Below, in pieces: positions 11,633-23,462 of a stretch of DNA of 64,000 nt; the stretch's first letter is position 1, and the number at the start of each line of letters is the position of its first letter. The notes beneath the pieces are model-generated. The model was not told the origin of the DNA, searched no databases, and worked only from the letters and a program-made list of their open reading frames with translations. The translations under genes were made by a program, and so were the position numbers. Source of the DNA: Vibrio fortis (lineage in GTDB: Bacteria > Pseudomonadota > Gammaproteobacteria > Enterobacterales > Vibrionaceae). The stretch spans positions 16,340 to 80,339 of the forward strand of contig NZ_JFFR01000001.1 of the NCBI RefSeq assembly GCF_000695685.1, in the 5' to 3' direction.

Positions 11633-11767
11633 ATGAAACGCACTTTTCAACCTACAGTTCTAAAGCGTAAGCGTACTCACGGTTTCCGTGCTCGCATGGC
11701 TACTAAGAACGGTCGCGCAACAATCAATGCACGTCGTGCAAAAGGCCGTAAGCGTCTTTCTAAGTAA
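11633..11767 (+). CDS. rpmH: 50S ribosomal protein L34
   Basis: A 44-residue, very basic protein of the large ribosomal subunit. It begins [20 protein letters not shown] and ends KGRKRLSK, the strongly conserved L34 ends. It is too short for the usual length cut-off of open-reading-frame scans. A TAAGGTAA ribosome site precedes the ATG. It is directly followed, 12 bp on, by rnpA, and the rpmH-rnpA-yidD-yidC-mnmE order is the one found in most bacteria. Confidence 0.98.
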   Translation: MKRTFQPTVLKRKRTHGFRARMATKNGRATINARRAKGRKRLSK

Positions 11768-11779
11768 TCTTTGATTATT

Positions 11780-12136
11780 TTGAAAAAGCTAGCCTTCGGT
11801 CGGGAGTTACGCTTGTTAACTCCCGAACATTATCAAAATGTCTTCAAGCAAGCTCATCGAGCTGGCTCCCCTCATTTCACCATCATTGCTCGTAAAAACT
11901 CTCTTTCAAATCCTCGTCTTGGATTAGCCGTTCCGAAAAAGCAGATTAAAACCGCCGTTGGTCGCAATAAATTTAAGCGCCTATGCCGTGAAAGCTTTCG
12001 TAACAATCAACACAAACTTCCTAACAAAGATTTTGTTGTTATTGCTAAAAAGAGCGCGCAAGATTTGAGCAATGAAGAAATGTTCAAATTATTAGACAAA
12101 TTATGGCTTCGCCTGTCTCGCCCTTCGCGTGGTTAG
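11780..12136 (+). CDS. rnpA: Ribonuclease P protein component
   Basis: The protein cofactor of RNase P, which with the RNA M1 trims the 5' leader of tRNAs. The basic core shows the RNR signature as [11 protein letters not shown] and the preceding [10 protein letters not shown] strand. Two TTG codons can start it; TTG at 11780 gives [10 protein letters not shown] and 118 residues, the usual Vibrio length, while TTG at 11771 adds three residues. No good ribosome site is seen for either, so translation probably depends on coupling to rpmH. It overlaps yidD by 34 bp. Confidence 0.94.
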   Translation: MKKLAFGRELRLLTPEHYQNVFKQAHRAGSPHFTIIARKNSLSNPRLGLAVPKKQIKTAVGRNKFKRLCRESFRNNQHKLPNKDFVVIAKKSAQDLSNEEMFKLLDKLWLRLSRPSRG

Positions 12137-12360
12137 CGCTAATACCTATCTATTTTTATAGATGGTTCATTAGTCCACTCATTGGCCCTCGCTGCCGATT
12201 TACTCCAACCTGCTCTTTATATGCGATAGAAGCGTTGAAAGCTCACGGTTTTGTAAAAGGGTGTTGGTTATCAGGCAAACGTCTATTAAAATGCCATCCT
12301 TTGAACGAAGGGGGCTATGACCCCGTTCCACCAGTCCAAAAACAAGACAGAGATAAATAA
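12103..12360 (+). CDS. yidD: Membrane protein insertion efficiency factor YidD
   Basis: An 85-residue protein at the inner membrane that assists YidC/Sec-dependent insertion. The N-terminal amphipathic or membrane helix (about 5-27) is followed by the family motif with cysteines: [18 protein letters not shown] and then [16 protein letters not shown]. The start ATG at 12103 lies inside the 3' end of rnpA in another frame, the arrangement known from E. coli. The stop is 2 bp before yidC, so the three genes are coupled. Confidence 0.95.
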   Translation: MASPVSPFAWLALIPIYFYRWFISPLIGPRCRFTPTCSLYAIEALKAHGFVKGCWLSGKRLLKCHPLNEGGYDPVPPVQKQDRDK

Positions 12361-12362
12361 CG

Positions 12363-13982
12363 ATGGATTCTCAACGTAATATCCTGTTAATCGCACTGGC
12401 TCTGGTATCTTTCTTACTTTTCCAACAGTGGAACGTAGCGAAGAACCCAGCACCACAAGCGGTTGAGCAGGCACAATCTGGCAGCACTCTACCAGCGCCA
12501 TCTTATGCAGACGACCTAGATCCAGCTCCGGGTCAAGTTGCTTCAGCAAAAGCTATCACAGTAACCACTGATGTACTGACTCTGTCAATTGATACGGTTG
12601 GTGGCGACGTGGTATCGGCAAGCCTTAACGACTACTCTGCTGAATACGATTCAGAAGACAGCTTTGTTCTACTTAAGAACGAACCTGGTCACCAATTCAT
12701 CGCTCAAAGTGGTCTTGTTGGCCCACAAGGTATCGACCTAAGCAGCACGAACCGTCCAAGCTACACAGTTTCAGCTGACAGCTTCACACTGGCGGATGGT
12801 CAAGATGAACTACGCATCCCAATGACCTACCAAGCGAATGGCCTTGATTACACGAAAACATTCATCCTTAAGCGCGGCAGCTACGCGATTGATGTTGAAT
12901 ACGATGTCGTGAACAACTCAGGCAACAACGCAACATTTGGTATGTACGCTCACCTACGTCAAAACGTAATGGATGACGGCGGTAGCCTAACAATGCCAAC
13001 TTACCGTGGTGGTGCTTACTCTACGGAAGATACGCGTTACAAAAAATACAGCTTCGACGACATGCAAGATCGCAACCTGTCTCTTAACCTAGCAAACGGT
13101 CAAGGTTGGGCAGCGATGATCCAACACTACTTTGCGAGTGCATGGATCCCACGCGACGAAGCAGGCAGCAACCTTTACACTCGTGTAATTGGCAACCTTG
13201 GCGACATCGGTGTTCGCATGCCAAACAAGACGATTGCAAATGGCGACCAAGCAAACTTCACAGCAACACTATGGGTTGGTCCAAAACTTCAAGACCAAAT
13301 GGCTGAAGTTGCTCCGAACCTAGACCTAGTAGTGGACTACGGCTGGCTATGGTTTATTGCTAAACCACTTCATACTCTGCTTTCGTTCATCCAAGGCTTT
13401 GTATCGAACTGGGGTGTAGCGATCATCATCCTAACATTCATCGTTCGTGGTGCTATGTACCCACTAACGAAAGCTCAGTACACGTCTATGGCTAAAATGC
13501 GTATGCTTCAGCCTAAGCTGACTGCAATGCGTGAGCGTATTGGCGATGACCGTCAACGCATGAGCCAAGAAATGATGGAGCTTTACAAGAAAGAGAAAGT
13601 AAACCCACTAGGTGGCTGTTTACCTATTCTTCTACAAATGCCTATCTTCATTTCTCTATACTGGGCACTAATGGAGTCTGTTGAACTGCGTCACTCACCG
13701 TTCTTCGGTTGGATTACTGACCTTTCAGCACAAGACCCTTACTACATCTTGCCACTTCTAATGGGTGCTTCAATGTTCCTAATTCAGAAGATGAGCCCGA
13801 CAACAGTAACGGATCCAATGCAGCAGAAGATCATGACCTTCATGCCGGTTATGTTCACATTCTTCTTCCTGTTCTTCCCATCTGGTCTGGTTCTTTACTG
13901 GCTAGTATCGAACATCGTAACTCTGATTCAGCAAACGCTTATCTACAAGCAGCTGGAGAAGAAAGGCTTACACTCTAAGTAA
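12363..13982 (+). CDS. yidC: Membrane protein insertase YidC
   Basis: YidC inserts and folds inner-membrane proteins, alone or with SecYEG; substrates include ATP synthase subunits a and c, whose genes are also in this window. The 539 residues fit the Gram-negative form: an N-terminal membrane anchor (about 5-22), a large periplasmic beta domain (about 55-330) and five-helix insertase core. The conserved cytosolic hairpin is at [19 protein letters not shown], and [18 protein letters not shown] sequence marks TM3. A basic tail ends at residue 539. A terminator follows 35 bp later. Confidence 0.98.
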   Translation: MDSQRNILLIALALVSFLLFQQWNVAKNPAPQAVEQAQSGSTLPAPSYADDLDPAPGQVASAKAITVTTDVLTLSIDTVGGDVVSASLNDYSAEYDSEDSFVLLKNEPGHQFIAQSGLVGPQGIDLSSTNRPSYTVSADSFTLADGQDELRIPMTYQANGLDYTKTFILKRGSYAIDVEYDVVNNSGNNATFGMYAHLRQNVMDDGGSLTMPTYRGGAYSTEDTRYKKYSFDDMQDRNLSLNLANGQGWAAMIQHYFASAWIPRDEAGSNLYTRVIGNLGDIGVRMPNKTIANGDQANFTATLWVGPKLQDQMAEVAPNLDLVVDYGWLWFIAKPLHTLLSFIQGFVSNWGVAIIILTFIVRGAMYPLTKAQYTSMAKMRMLQPKLTAMRERIGDDRQRMSQEMMELYKKEKVNPLGGCLPILLQMPIFISLYWALMESVELRHSPFFGWITDLSAQDPYYILPLLMGASMFLIQKMSPTTVTDPMQQKIMTFMPVMFTFFFLFFPSGLVLYWLVSNIVTLIQQTLIYKQLEKKGLHSK

Positions 13983-14016
13983 GCGTTACGCAGTCGGTAA
14001 GACTAAGAGTTAAAAG

Positions 14017-14045
14017 AAAGGCGGCCAAAAGGTCGCCTTTTTGTT
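14017..14045 (+). terminator. Terminator of the rpmH-yidC operon
   Basis: The 10-bp stem AAAGGCGGCC with GGTCGCCTTT contains one G-T pair and has an AAAA loop and T tail. Its right arm is identical to that of the atpC terminator. Confidence 0.87.
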
Positions 14046-14120
14046 TTGGGCTGATTACAATTCAGCTAATTAATTAATCGTGAGCGCCCTGTCGGCGTTC
14101 ACTTGCTAGCAGGCACAACT

Positions 14121-15482
14121 ATGACTACAGATACGATTGTTGCTCAAGCGACCGCGCCCGGGCGTGGTGGTGTCGGTATTATCCGCGTTTCAGGCCCACA
14201 GGCAGCTCAGGTTGCTCTAGAGGTCACTGGTAAGGTTTTAAAACCTCGCTACGCTGAGTACCTGCCATTCAAATCTCATGATGGTATTGAGTTAGACCAA
14301 GGTATTGCCCTTTACTTCCCTAACCCGCACTCCTTCACAGGTGAAGATGTTCTTGAGCTTCAAGGTCACGGTGGCCCTGTGGTTATGGACATGTTGATTA
14401 AACGCATCCTAACCATCTCAGGTGTACGTGCTGCACGTCCGGGCGAGTTCTCAGAGCGCGCATTCCTCAATGACAAAATGGATTTAACCCAAGCAGAAGC
14501 GATTGCTGACCTGATTGATGCAAGCTCTGAAGAAGCGGCAAAATCGGCGCTCCAGTCACTGCAGGGTGAATTCTCAAAGCGCATCAACACGCTGGTGGAG
14601 TCACTGATCCACTTACGTATCTATGTTGAGGCGGCAATCGACTTCCCAGAAGAAGAGATCGACTTCCTAGCCGACGGTAAAGTAAGTGCTGACTTACAGG
14701 CTATCATCGACAACTTGGAAGCGGTTCGCCAAGAGGCTAACCAAGGTGCCATCATGCGTGAAGGCATGAAGGTGGTGATTGCTGGTCGTCCTAATGCGGG
14801 TAAATCGAGCCTACTCAACGCACTATCTGGTAAAGAGTCCGCTATCGTAACTGATATTGCTGGTACCACACGTGACGTACTGCGTGAACATATCCACATT
14901 GATGGCATGCCACTGCATATCATCGATACTGCAGGCCTGCGTGACGCATCTGATGAAGTCGAGAAAATCGGTATTGAGCGTGCTTGGGAAGAGATTGAAC
15001 AAGCAGACCGAGTGCTATTTATGGTGGATGGCACAACCACAGACGCGACCGACCCGAAAGATATCTGGCCTGATTTTGTTGATCGCCTACCAGCTAACAT
15101 CGGTATGACAGTGATCCGTAATAAAGCCGATCAAACGGGTGAAGAGCTGGGGATCTGTCATGTGAATGACCCTACGCTCATTCGTCTATCGGCGAAAACA
15201 GGCCAAGGCATTGATTCTCTTCGTAATCATCTAAAAGAATGCATGGGCTTTGCTGGTGGCCATGAGGGCGGCTTCATGGCACGCCGACGCCACCTTGATG
15301 CACTGGAACGCGCATCAGAGCACCTGGATATTGGCCAGCAACAGCTTGAAGGCTATATGGCAGGTGAAATTTTGGCAGAAGAGCTGCGTATTGCTCAACA
15401 GCACCTTAACGAGATTACCGGTGAGTTCAGCTCAGATGACCTACTCGGTCGCATCTTCTCTTCTTTCTGTATTGGTAAATAA
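14121..15482 (+). CDS. mnmE: tRNA uridine-5-carboxymethylaminomethyl modification GTPase MnmE
   Basis: MnmE works in a complex with MnmG to modify U34 of tRNAs reading NNA/NNG codons (nm5 or cmnm5 group), using tetrahydrofolate, GTP and FAD. The N-terminal folate-binding domain covers about 1-118. The G domain sits inside a helical domain: G1 GRPNAGKSS (222-230), TTRD (249-252), DTAG (269-272) and NKAD for guanine. The C-terminus FCIGK carries the conserved Cys450. The ATG at 14121 gives 453 residues against 454 in E. coli; an upstream TTG at 14103 is less likely. The partner gene mnmG lies just across the origin. Confidence 0.97.
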   Translation: MTTDTIVAQATAPGRGGVGIIRVSGPQAAQVALEVTGKVLKPRYAEYLPFKSHDGIELDQGIALYFPNPHSFTGEDVLELQGHGGPVVMDMLIKRILTISGVRAARPGEFSERAFLNDKMDLTQAEAIADLIDASSEEAAKSALQSLQGEFSKRINTLVESLIHLRIYVEAAIDFPEEEIDFLADGKVSADLQAIIDNLEAVRQEANQGAIMREGMKVVIAGRPNAGKSSLLNALSGKESAIVTDIAGTTRDVLREHIHIDGMPLHIIDTAGLRDASDEVEKIGIERAWEEIEQADRVLFMVDGTTTDATDPKDIWPDFVDRLPANIGMTVIRNKADQTGEELGICHVNDPTLIRLSAKTGQGIDSLRNHLKECMGFAGGHEGGFMARRRHLDALERASEHLDIGQQQLEGYMAGEILAEELRIAQQHLNEITGEFSSDDLLGRIFSSFCIGK

Positions 15483-15489
15483 AAAAATA

Positions 15490-15513
15490 GGGTGAGCATA
15501 GCTCGCCCTTTTT
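15490..15513 (+). terminator. Terminator of mnmE
   Basis: The stem GGGTGAGC with GCTCGCCC (one T-G pair) has a 3-nt loop and a TTTTT tail. It sits 7 bp after the mnmE stop and 14 bp before mioC. Confidence 0.83.
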
Positions 15514-15527
15514 ATAAGGAAATATCC

Positions 15528-15962
15528 ATGATCCACATTATTACGGGCAGCACACTCGGTGGGGCTGAATACGTTGGTGATCACCTAAATGATCTGCTCG
15601 AAGAACAAGATCAGGCGATCACACTCCACAATCAACCTGAGTATGCATCGATCCCGCAGCAAGATACTTGGTTGATCGTTACATCAACCCATGGTGCAGG
15701 TGAATTCCCAGACAATATCAAGCCATTCATTGCCGATCTGACCGAGCAAGCACCTCAACTCGATAAGGTTCGTTTTGCTGTGATTGCGATTGGTGACTCA
15801 AGCTACGATACCTTCTGCGCCGCAGGCCAAGCCGCCCATGAGTTATTAACAAATCTTGGCGCACAAGCGATTTCTGACTGTTTTACCATCGATGTATTGG
15901 AGACTCCGGTACCCGAAGACGCTGCAGAAGAGTGGTTTAACAATCATAGTGAGCAGTTTTAG
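15528..15962 (+). CDS. mioC: Flavodoxin-like protein MioC
   Basis: A 144-residue FMN-binding flavodoxin next to the origin; E. coli MioC supports biotin synthase in vitro, and its exact role is unsettled. The phosphate-binding loop is seen as [14 protein letters not shown] near the N-terminus, followed by [12 protein letters not shown] and [12 protein letters not shown], the loops that hold FMN. The ATG at 15528 has an ATAAGGA site at 15514-15520; a frame from 15492 would run through the mnmE terminator and is not credible. Transcription here runs toward oriC, as in E. coli, where it was studied as a possible influence on initiation. Confidence 0.95.
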   Translation: MIHIITGSTLGGAEYVGDHLNDLLEEQDQAITLHNQPEYASIPQQDTWLIVTSTHGAGEFPDNIKPFIADLTEQAPQLDKVRFAVIAIGDSSYDTFCAAGQAAHELLTNLGAQAISDCFTIDVLETPVPEDAAEEWFNNHSEQF

Positions 15963-15980
15963 AGCTCTATAATCGATAAG

Positions 15981-16004
15981 AAAGCGGCTTTCGCCGCTTT
16001 TTTT
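15981..16004 (+). terminator. Terminator of mioC, before oriC
   Basis: The perfect 8-bp stem AAAGCGGC with GCCGCTTT has a TTTC loop and seven T. It would keep mioC transcription from entering the origin. Confidence 0.88.
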
Positions 16005-16445
16005 GTACCCAAAACCACCAGCTGTGAATAACTTTTACCAATGAAATGGCACTTTTTTCTTATTTATTGCCATTTTCCTTGTGGATAAGATCATAGAAAT
16101 ACAGTGATTAACCTATAGTTATCCAAATAACAACTTAAGATCACTTTTTGGGGTGTGCATAAGTGGCCTTTTTGATCCCAGCTAATCCTCATCCTGATCA
16201 AAATTAGATCACACCATTTGATCCAAAAAAGATCCATGATCTTGTTGATCATTTTTGAGTTATCCACAGAACCTCTCGATCCTAATAATAGATCCAATAA
16301 AAGATCTCTTTAAAGATCTTATCTATATTAATTAAAAATAGCGTTCCTGAAAAATTCCAAAAACGTTTTCTCACGCTATGAAAACAGGTAGAATATCGCT
16401 CCTTTTTATCTGTCTAGAAATCGTTTGAATACCTGAGGTCGGTTC
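16005..16445. other. oriC: Origin of replication oriC (chromosome 1 type)
   Basis: The mioC-mnmG gap holds four perfect DnaA boxes of type TTATNCACA: 16023-16031, 16080-16088 and 16154-16162 on the minus strand and 16260-16268 on the plus strand. A one-mismatch box TTATCCAAA is at 16119-16127. Thirteen GATC sites lie between 16089 and 16318, many more than chance. Read on the minus strand, the mnmG side has AT-rich 13-mers starting GATCTTTTATTGG and GATCTATTATTAG next to the R1-like box, as in E. coli oriC. Boxes at 16260, 16154 and 16080 correspond to R1, R2 and R4. Unwinding should start at about 16285-16350. Confidence 0.95.
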
Positions 16446-18341
16446 ATGCTTTATCACGAAAAATTTGACGTCATCGTAGTCGGTGGCGGCCATGCAGGAA
16501 CGGAAGCCGCACTCGCATCTGCGCGTACTGGTCAAAGTACGTTACTCCTTACTCACAATATCGACACCCTGGGACAAATGTCTTGTAACCCAGCGATTGG
16601 TGGTATTGGTAAGGGACACTTAGTAAAAGAAGTCGATGCAATGGGTGGATTGATGGCTCAAGCCATTGATCATGCAGGTATTCAATTCCGTACTCTTAAC
16701 GCCTCTAAGGGACCTGCGGTTCGTGCTACGCGCGCTCAAGCTGACCGTGCCCTGTACAAAGCGTACGTTCGCAGCACCTTAGAAAACACACCAAACCTGA
16801 CTCTGTTCCAACAGTCAGTGGATGATTTGATCGTAGAACAGGATCAAGTCGTCGGTGTTGTGACGCAAATGGGACTAAAATTCAATGCTAAGGCTGTGGT
16901 ATTAACGGTTGGTACATTCCTAGGCGGTAAGATCCACATAGGTATGGAAAGCTCATCAGGTGGTCGCGCGGGTGATCCGCCATCGATCACATTGGCTCAG
17001 CGTCTGCGTGATCTTCCTTTCCGTGTTGATCGCCTTAAAACGGGTACTCCACCGCGTATTGATGCTCGCAGCGTCGATTTCTCTGAACTTGAGGTTCAGC
17101 ACGGTGACAACCCAACACCTGTTTTCTCATTCATGGGTAACCGTGCGCAGCAGCCACGCCAAATCCCGTGTTATATCACGCACACTAATGAATCTACTCA
17201 TGAAGTGATTCGCAACAACCTAGACCGCAGCCCAATGTATGCGGGCGTGATTGAGGGTATCGGTCCACGTTACTGTCCTTCTATCGAAGATAAGGTGATG
17301 CGTTTTGCAGATAAGAACAGCCACCAGATTTTCATCGAGCCAGAAGGCCTAACCACGCACGAGCTATACCCAAATGGTATCTCGACCAGCTTGCCATTCG
17401 ATGTTCAGGTGCAGATTGTTCGCTCAATGAAAGGCTTCGAGAATGCACATATCGTGCGTCCAGGCTACGCAATTGAGTACGATTTCTTTGATCCACGTGA
17501 TTTAAAACAGACCTACGAGACTAAGTTTATCAAGGGTCTATTCTTTGCGGGCCAAATCAACGGTACCACTGGTTACGAAGAAGCAGCAGCGCAAGGCTTA
17601 ATGGCCGGTTTGAACGCAAGTCTGTTTACTCAAGGCAAAGAAGGTTGGAGCCCACGTCGTGATCAGGCTTACATGGGCGTATTGATTGACGACCTATCCA
17701 CCATGGGTACTAAAGAACCGTATCGCATGTTTACTTCGCGTGCTGAATACCGTCTGTTACTGCGTGAAGACAACGCCGATATCCGTTTGACGGAGAAATC
17801 TCGTGAACTTGGTTTGATTGACGATGCGCGCTGGGCGCGTTTCAACGAGAAAATCGAGAACATGGAAAAAGAGCGTCAGCGCCTGAAAGAGACTTGGATT
17901 AACCCGAAATCTGAAGACATCGATGCACTTAACCAGATCCTAAAAACGCCAATGTCGCGTGAAGCGAGCGGTGAGGATCTTCTGCGTCGTCCAGAAATGA
18001 CTTATTCACAACTGACGGCTCTGGATCGTTTTGCTCCAGCTTTAGACGATCAACAAGCTGCAGAACAGGTTGAAATCCAAGTGAAATACGAGGGTTACAT
18101 TCAGCGTCAGCAAGATGAGATCGAAAAGTCGCTGCGTCACGAAAACACCAAACTGCCTGTTGATCTCGATTACAGCCAAGTGAAAGGCCTATCAAACGAA
18201 GTGGTGCTTAAGCTTTCAACGGCGAAACCAGAATCGATCGGCATCGCTTCTCGAATTTCTGGTATTACGCCAGCAGCGATTTCTATCCTGTTGGTTTACT
18301 TAAAGAAACATGGCCTACTGAAGAAAGGTGAGGAAGCATAA
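16446..18341 (+). CDS. mnmG: tRNA uridine-5-carboxymethylaminomethyl modification enzyme MnmG (GidA)
   Basis: The FAD-dependent partner of MnmE in wobble-uridine modification of tRNA. The N-terminal Rossmann motif is [12 protein letters not shown] (about 11-22), followed by the family signature [18 protein letters not shown] with the conserved Cys. [16 protein letters not shown] and [19 protein letters not shown] are further hallmarks around residues 338-386. The C-terminal helical domain that docks MnmE and tRNA ends at residue 631. It is the first gene right of the origin, and its stop overlaps the rsmG start by one base. The ATG at 16446 follows a GAGG-containing leader. Confidence 0.98.
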   Translation: MLYHEKFDVIVVGGGHAGTEAALASARTGQSTLLLTHNIDTLGQMSCNPAIGGIGKGHLVKEVDAMGGLMAQAIDHAGIQFRTLNASKGPAVRATRAQADRALYKAYVRSTLENTPNLTLFQQSVDDLIVEQDQVVGVVTQMGLKFNAKAVVLTVGTFLGGKIHIGMESSSGGRAGDPPSITLAQRLRDLPFRVDRLKTGTPPRIDARSVDFSELEVQHGDNPTPVFSFMGNRAQQPRQIPCYITHTNESTHEVIRNNLDRSPMYAGVIEGIGPRYCPSIEDKVMRFADKNSHQIFIEPEGLTTHELYPNGISTSLPFDVQVQIVRSMKGFENAHIVRPGYAIEYDFFDPRDLKQTYETKFIKGLFFAGQINGTTGYEEAAAQGLMAGLNASLFTQGKEGWSPRRDQAYMGVLIDDLSTMGTKEPYRMFTSRAEYRLLLREDNADIRLTEKSRELGLIDDARWARFNEKIENMEKERQRLKETWINPKSEDIDALNQILKTPMSREASGEDLLRRPEMTYSQLTALDRFAPALDDQQAAEQVEIQVKYEGYIQRQQDEIEKSLRHENTKLPVDLDYSQVKGLSNEVVLKLSTAKPESIGIASRISGITPAAISILLVYLKKHGLLKKGEEA

Positions 18342-18973
18342 TGAGCGCACTACGCGAAAAACTGGATCTCCTGATCAGCCAGACCGACCTAGAAGTATCA
18401 GATAAACAACGTGGCCAACTGGTTGGTTACGTTGAACTGCTCAATAAATGGAACAAGGCGTATAACCTAACTTCGGTTCGCGACCCGATGGACATGATGG
18501 TGAAACATATCTTAGATAGCATCATTGTCAGCACTCACTTACAGGGTAAGCGTTTTATTGATGTCGGTACGGGTCCAGGCCTTCCTGGTATCCCGCTCTC
18601 AATTATGAATCCTGATTGTGAGTTTTTCTTGTTGGATAGCCTTGGAAAGCGTATTCGTTTTATCAAGCAAGTCGTACATGAGCTGGGTATCGACAACGTG
18701 ACACCTGTTCAAAGTCGCGTTGAAGAGTTCCAGCCAGAAGAAAAGTTTGACGCTGTGCTCAGTCGTGCGTTTGCATCAATGACAGACATGGTTGAGTGGT
18801 GTCATCATTTACCTAAAGAGCAATCCGGTGTATTTTTGGCTCTTAAAGGACAACATCCTAGAGACGAAATGGACCAGTTACCGGACTGGTGTTCAGTAAC
18901 TGACATCAAAGCTTTGCAAGTTCCAGAGCTTGATGGAGAGCGTCATCTAGTAACGTTATCGCGTCAGGGATAA
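18341..18973 (+). CDS. rsmG: 16S rRNA (guanine527-N7)-methyltransferase RsmG (GidB)
   Basis: RsmG puts a methyl group from S-adenosylmethionine on N7 of G527 in 16S rRNA; its loss gives low-level streptomycin resistance. The class I methyltransferase fold shows the binding loop [17 protein letters not shown] (about 67-83) and a later SRAFASM segment typical for the family. The 210 residues match other members. TAATG overlap with mnmG shows coupling. ParA starts 14 bp beyond its stop, as in most Vibrio and Pseudomonas genomes. Confidence 0.97.
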   Translation: MSALREKLDLLISQTDLEVSDKQRGQLVGYVELLNKWNKAYNLTSVRDPMDMMVKHILDSIIVSTHLQGKRFIDVGTGPGLPGIPLSIMNPDCEFFLLDSLGKRIRFIKQVVHELGIDNVTPVQSRVEEFQPEEKFDAVLSRAFASMTDMVEWCHHLPKEQSGVFLALKGQHPRDEMDQLPDWCSVTDIKALQVPELDGERHLVTLSRQG

Positions 18974-18987
18974 TCAGCGAGGCCATA

Positions 18988-19761
18988 GTGGGTAGAATTG
19001 TAGCAATTGCCAACCAGAAAGGTGGTGTAGGAAAAACAACAACTTGCATTAATTTGGCAGCCTCTATGGCCGCCACAAAGCGCAAAGTTTTGGTTGTCGA
19101 TCTCGATCCACAGGGTAATGCCACTATGGCAAGCGGTGTTGATAAGTATCAGGTTGAAGCAACTGCTTACGATTTACTGGTTGAAGACACACCTTTTGAT
19201 GAGGTAGTTTGCCGCAGTACGTCGGGAAACTACGATCTCATCGCAGCCAACGGTGATGTTACCGCGGCTGAAATCAAGTTGATGGAAGTGTTTGCGCGTG
19301 AAGTGAGGCTTAAGAATGCCCTCGCGTCAGTTCGCGATAACTATGATTTCATCTTTATTGATTGCCCCCCTTCTCTAAACCTTCTTACAATTAATGCGAT
19401 GGCTGCGGCGGACTCTGTTTTGGTTCCGATGCAGTGTGAATACTTTGCGTTAGAGGGTTTAACTGCCTTGATGGATACCATCAGTAAACTGGCAGCTGTT
19501 GTGAATGAGAATCTGAAGATCGAAGGCTTACTTCGTACTATGTATGATCCTCGCAACCGCTTGTCGAATGAAGTATCTGATCAACTCAAGAAGCATTTTG
19601 GTAGCAAGGTCTACCGAACTGTGATCCCTAGAAATGTACGTCTTGCTGAGGCTCCAAGCCATGGCAAACCAGCGATGTACTACGACAAATATTCCGCCGG
19701 TGCAAAAGCCTACTTGGCACTTGCTGGTGAGATGTTACGTCGTGAAGAAGTCCCAGTTTAA
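18988..19761 (+). CDS. parA: Chromosome partitioning ATPase ParA (Soj)
   Basis: A ParA/MinD-type ATPase that binds DNA in the ATP form and moves or anchors ParB-parS complexes; in Vibrio chromosome 1 it takes the origin to the pole. The deviant Walker A is KGGVGKTTT (11-19), with the signature lysine; Walker A' is VVDLDPQGNA and Walker B is FIDCPPS. The 257 residues and missing N-terminal helix-turn-helix mark it as the chromosomal ParA1 type, not the plasmid-like ParA2 of chromosome 2. It starts with GTG at 18988, after an AGCGAGG ribosome site. Confidence 0.96.
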   Translation: MGRIVAIANQKGGVGKTTTCINLAASMAATKRKVLVVDLDPQGNATMASGVDKYQVEATAYDLLVEDTPFDEVVCRSTSGNYDLIAANGDVTAAEIKLMEVFAREVRLKNALASVRDNYDFIFIDCPPSLNLLTINAMAAADSVLVPMQCEYFALEGLTALMDTISKLAAVVNENLKIEGLLRTMYDPRNRLSNEVSDQLKKHFGSKVYRTVIPRNVRLAEAPSHGKPAMYYDKYSAGAKAYLALAGEMLRREEVPV

Positions 19762-19784
19762 ATCAAACCAAAGGAATTCGCTCA

Positions 19785-20666
19785 ATGTCTAAACGTGGTT
19801 TAGGAAAAGGGCTAGATGCATTACTTGCAACTAGCTCAATGGCTCGTGAAAAACAGCAAGTCGCTTCTCATAGTCAGGCTCTCTCTGCCGATGGTGAGTT
19901 AACCGAACTTGCGATTGGCAGCTTGAAGCCAGGTGTCTATCAGCCACGTAAAGACATGGCGCCAGACGCGCTTGAAGAGTTAGCGGCGTCGATTCAATCT
20001 CAAGGCATCATCCAGCCGATCGTTGTTCGTCCACTATCGCAAGATCACTATGAGATCATTGCCGGTGAGCGTCGTTGGCGTGCAGCTCGCCAAGCAGGCC
20101 TAAAGCAGGTGCCATGTTTGGTGAAAAAGGTTGAAGATCGCGCGGCAATTGCGATGGCTCTGATTGAGAACATTCAGCGTGAAGACTTGAATGTCATCGA
20201 AGAGGCGCAAGCGCTAGAGCGTCTACAGAACGAGTTTGAACTAACGCATCAGAAGGTCGCTGAAGTGATTGGTAAATCACGCACTACAGTGAGTAACCTT
20301 CTACGTCTCAATCAGCTAGCAGCACCAGTGAAAGAGTTGGTGGTGACTAAGCAGCTTGAAATGGGTCATGCTCGCGCATTGTTGGCGCTCGAAGGCGAGC
20401 AACAAGTCGAGGCAGCGAACACCGCTGCACGCAAGCAATTGACGGTTCGCCAGACCGAACAACTTGTCAAAAAGTGCCTAAAACCAGAGGTTGAAGCGGA
20501 AACTCAGCCGCAAGACCAAGAAGCCATCGAACTTTCACGAAGACTGACGGAAAAATTGCAAGCAAACGTTACAATTGTCCGAACTGGTACAGGAAAGTCA
20601 AAAGTGACGATTACACTTGATGAGCCTCACAAATTAGAGCAACTTATTGCCAAGCTAGAGGACTAA
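19785..20666 (+). CDS. parB: Chromosome partitioning protein ParB (Spo0J)
   Basis: ParB binds parS sites near the origin and spreads as a CTP-dependent clamp. The N-terminus (KRGLGKGLDALL) contains the ParA-stimulating arginine-lysine patch. The CTP-binding core has GERRWRAAR near residue 93 and ENIQREDLN near 127. A helix-turn-helix follows (HQKVAEVIGKSRTTVSNLLRL, split here only for description, about 150-171), and the C-terminal part forms the dimer. It lies 23 bp after parA in one operon. A candidate target is the parS-like site in recF. Confidence 0.96.
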   Translation: MSKRGLGKGLDALLATSSMAREKQQVASHSQALSADGELTELAIGSLKPGVYQPRKDMAPDALEELAASIQSQGIIQPIVVRPLSQDHYEIIAGERRWRAARQAGLKQVPCLVKKVEDRAAIAMALIENIQREDLNVIEEAQALERLQNEFELTHQKVAEVIGKSRTTVSNLLRLNQLAAPVKELVVTKQLEMGHARALLALEGEQQVEAANTAARKQLTVRQTEQLVKKCLKPEVEAETQPQDQEAIELSRRLTEKLQANVTIVRTGTGKSKVTITLDEPHKLEQLIAKLED

Positions 20667-20675
20667 ATGAGATAA

Positions 20676-20689
20676 TTGACTTAGGTCAA
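20676..20689. promoter_or_regulatory. FNR/CRP-family type dyad upstream of the atp operon
   Basis: TTGAC-TTAG-GTCAA is a perfect inverted repeat with the spacing of FNR-type sites (consensus TTGAT-N4-ATCAA), but with C/G at the inner positions. It begins 9 bp after the parB stop and lies about 110 bp upstream of the atp start site. The binder is unknown. Confidence 0.45.
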
Positions 20690-20765
20690 TAATGTAATAA
20701 ACAATAATTTTCGTACGAAAGTTGTCGGTTTGTATACAAAAATGTAAATGATTGCTGCGTTTTTA

Positions 20766-20793
20766 TTGCAATCAGTTTGGCTGAACGTATAAT
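20766..20793 (+). promoter_or_regulatory. Promoter of the atp operon
   Basis: TTGCAA (20766-20771) and a perfect TATAAT (20788-20793) are 16 bp apart, leaving a leader of about 57 nt to atpI. No other good promoter was seen in this gap. Confidence 0.75.
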
Positions 20794-20856
20794 TTTCGCC
20801 AATTTCTCAGCACGCTTTTAAGCGGTGGTAAGTGGGCTTAAAAGAGGAACGAATAC

Positions 20857-22052
<1,196 letters not shown>

Positions 22053-22103
22053 AAAAAATTTTTAAGCTTTATTCTAACTATTAATGTTAATCGGAGAACG
22101 TAA

Positions 22104-22358
<255 letters not shown>

Positions 22359-22429
22359 TCACTTTTAACTTCAGACAAACTCAGGTTTGTCATTGATTAA
22401 CACTAAGTCCGAATAGAGGGGTAGCTGTT

Positions 22430-22900
22430 GTGAATATGAACGCAACTCTGCTAGGTCAAGCGATTGCTTTTTCTATGTTTGTTTGGTTCTGCATGAAATA
22501 TGTATGGCCACCAATCATGCAAGCAATTGAAGAGCGTCAGAAGAAAATTGCTGACGGTCTACAAGCAGCTGAACGTGCTGCTAAAGATTTGAACCTGGCA
22601 CAAGCCAACGCTTCTGAACAACTGAAAGAAGCGAAGCGCACTGCAACTGAGGTTATTGATCAGGCAAATAAGCGTAAAGCACAAATTCTAGATGAAGCTC
22701 GTGAAGAAGCTCAGGCAGAACGCCAGAAGATTCTTGCTCAAGCAGAAGCTGAACTTGAAGCTGAACGTAAACGTGCACGTGATGACCTGCGCAAACAAGT
22801 CGCAACTCTGGCAATTGCTGGTGCTGAGAAAATCCTTGAACGTACTATCGACCAAGAAGTACACAAAGATGTTCTTGACAACATTACTGCAAAACTTTAA
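22430..22900 (+). CDS. atpF: ATP synthase F0 subunit b
   Basis: Subunit b is the peripheral stalk: one N-terminal membrane helix (about 5-25, with the KYVWPPIM turn) and a long charged alpha helix rich in Ala, Glu, Lys and Arg that dimerises and reaches to subunit delta. The 156 residues equal E. coli AtpF. The start is GTG at 22430, giving [11 protein letters not shown], with a GAGGGG site before it; the ATG two codons later is possible but less like the family. Confidence 0.97.
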   Translation: MNMNATLLGQAIAFSMFVWFCMKYVWPPIMQAIEERQKKIADGLQAAERAAKDLNLAQANASEQLKEAKRTATEVIDQANKRKAQILDEAREEAQAERQKILAQAEAELEAERKRARDDLRKQVATLAIAGAEKILERTIDQEVHKDVLDNITAKL

Positions 22901-22915
22901 TGCAAGGGGCTGAAT

Positions 22916-23449
22916 ATGTCTGATTTGACTACAATCGCACGCCCCTATGCTAAAGCAGCCTTTGACTTTGCGGTTGAGAAGGGCGAGCTAGACCAATGGG
23001 GTCAAATGCTTACTTTCGCAGCCGAGGTCGCACAAAACGATGATATTGTTAGCCTACTGAACAGTTCAACAACTGCCAGCAAGCTAGCTGAAATTTTCAT
23101 TGTAATCTGCGGCGAACAATTTGATGCACATGGCCAAAACTTTATCAAAGTGATGGCAGAGAATGGCCGACTTAAGGCTCTTCCAGATGTATGTCACGAG
23201 TTCTTCGCTCTGAAAAAAGAGCACGAGAAAGAGATCGACGTTGAAGTAACTTCAGCAGTAGAACTTTCTAAAGAACAACTGGCAGATATCAGCAGCAAAT
23301 TGGAACAGCGCCTAGAGCGCAAAGTTCAGCTGAATTGCAGTATAGATGAGACTCTACTTAGTGGAGTTATTATTCGAGCCGGAGACCTAGTCATCGATAA
23401 CTCAGCTCGTGGTCGTCTAGACCGCCTGAGCGATGCATTGCAGTCTTAA
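22916..23449 (+). CDS. atpH: ATP synthase F1 subunit delta
   Basis: Delta joins the b stalk to the top of the F1 hexamer. The 177 residues have the normal two-part build: an N-terminal six-helix bundle (starting [14 protein letters not shown], the patch that binds subunit alpha) and a C-terminal domain ([24 protein letters not shown] segment near 137-157). It follows atpF by 15 bp and stops 13 bp before atpA. Confidence 0.97.
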   Translation: MSDLTTIARPYAKAAFDFAVEKGELDQWGQMLTFAAEVAQNDDIVSLLNSSTTASKLAEIFIVICGEQFDAHGQNFIKVMAENGRLKALPDVCHEFFALKKEHEKEIDVEVTSAVELSKEQLADISSKLEQRLERKVQLNCSIDETLLSGVIIRAGDLVIDNSARGRLDRLSDALQS

Positions 23450-23462
23450 TGGGGATTGGAGC

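Noticed and set aside
14621..15100. 159-codon open frame antisense to mnmE
   Set aside because: It lies wholly inside a well-supported gene, has Ser/Arg-rich low-complexity composition typical of antisense shadows, and no ribosome site.
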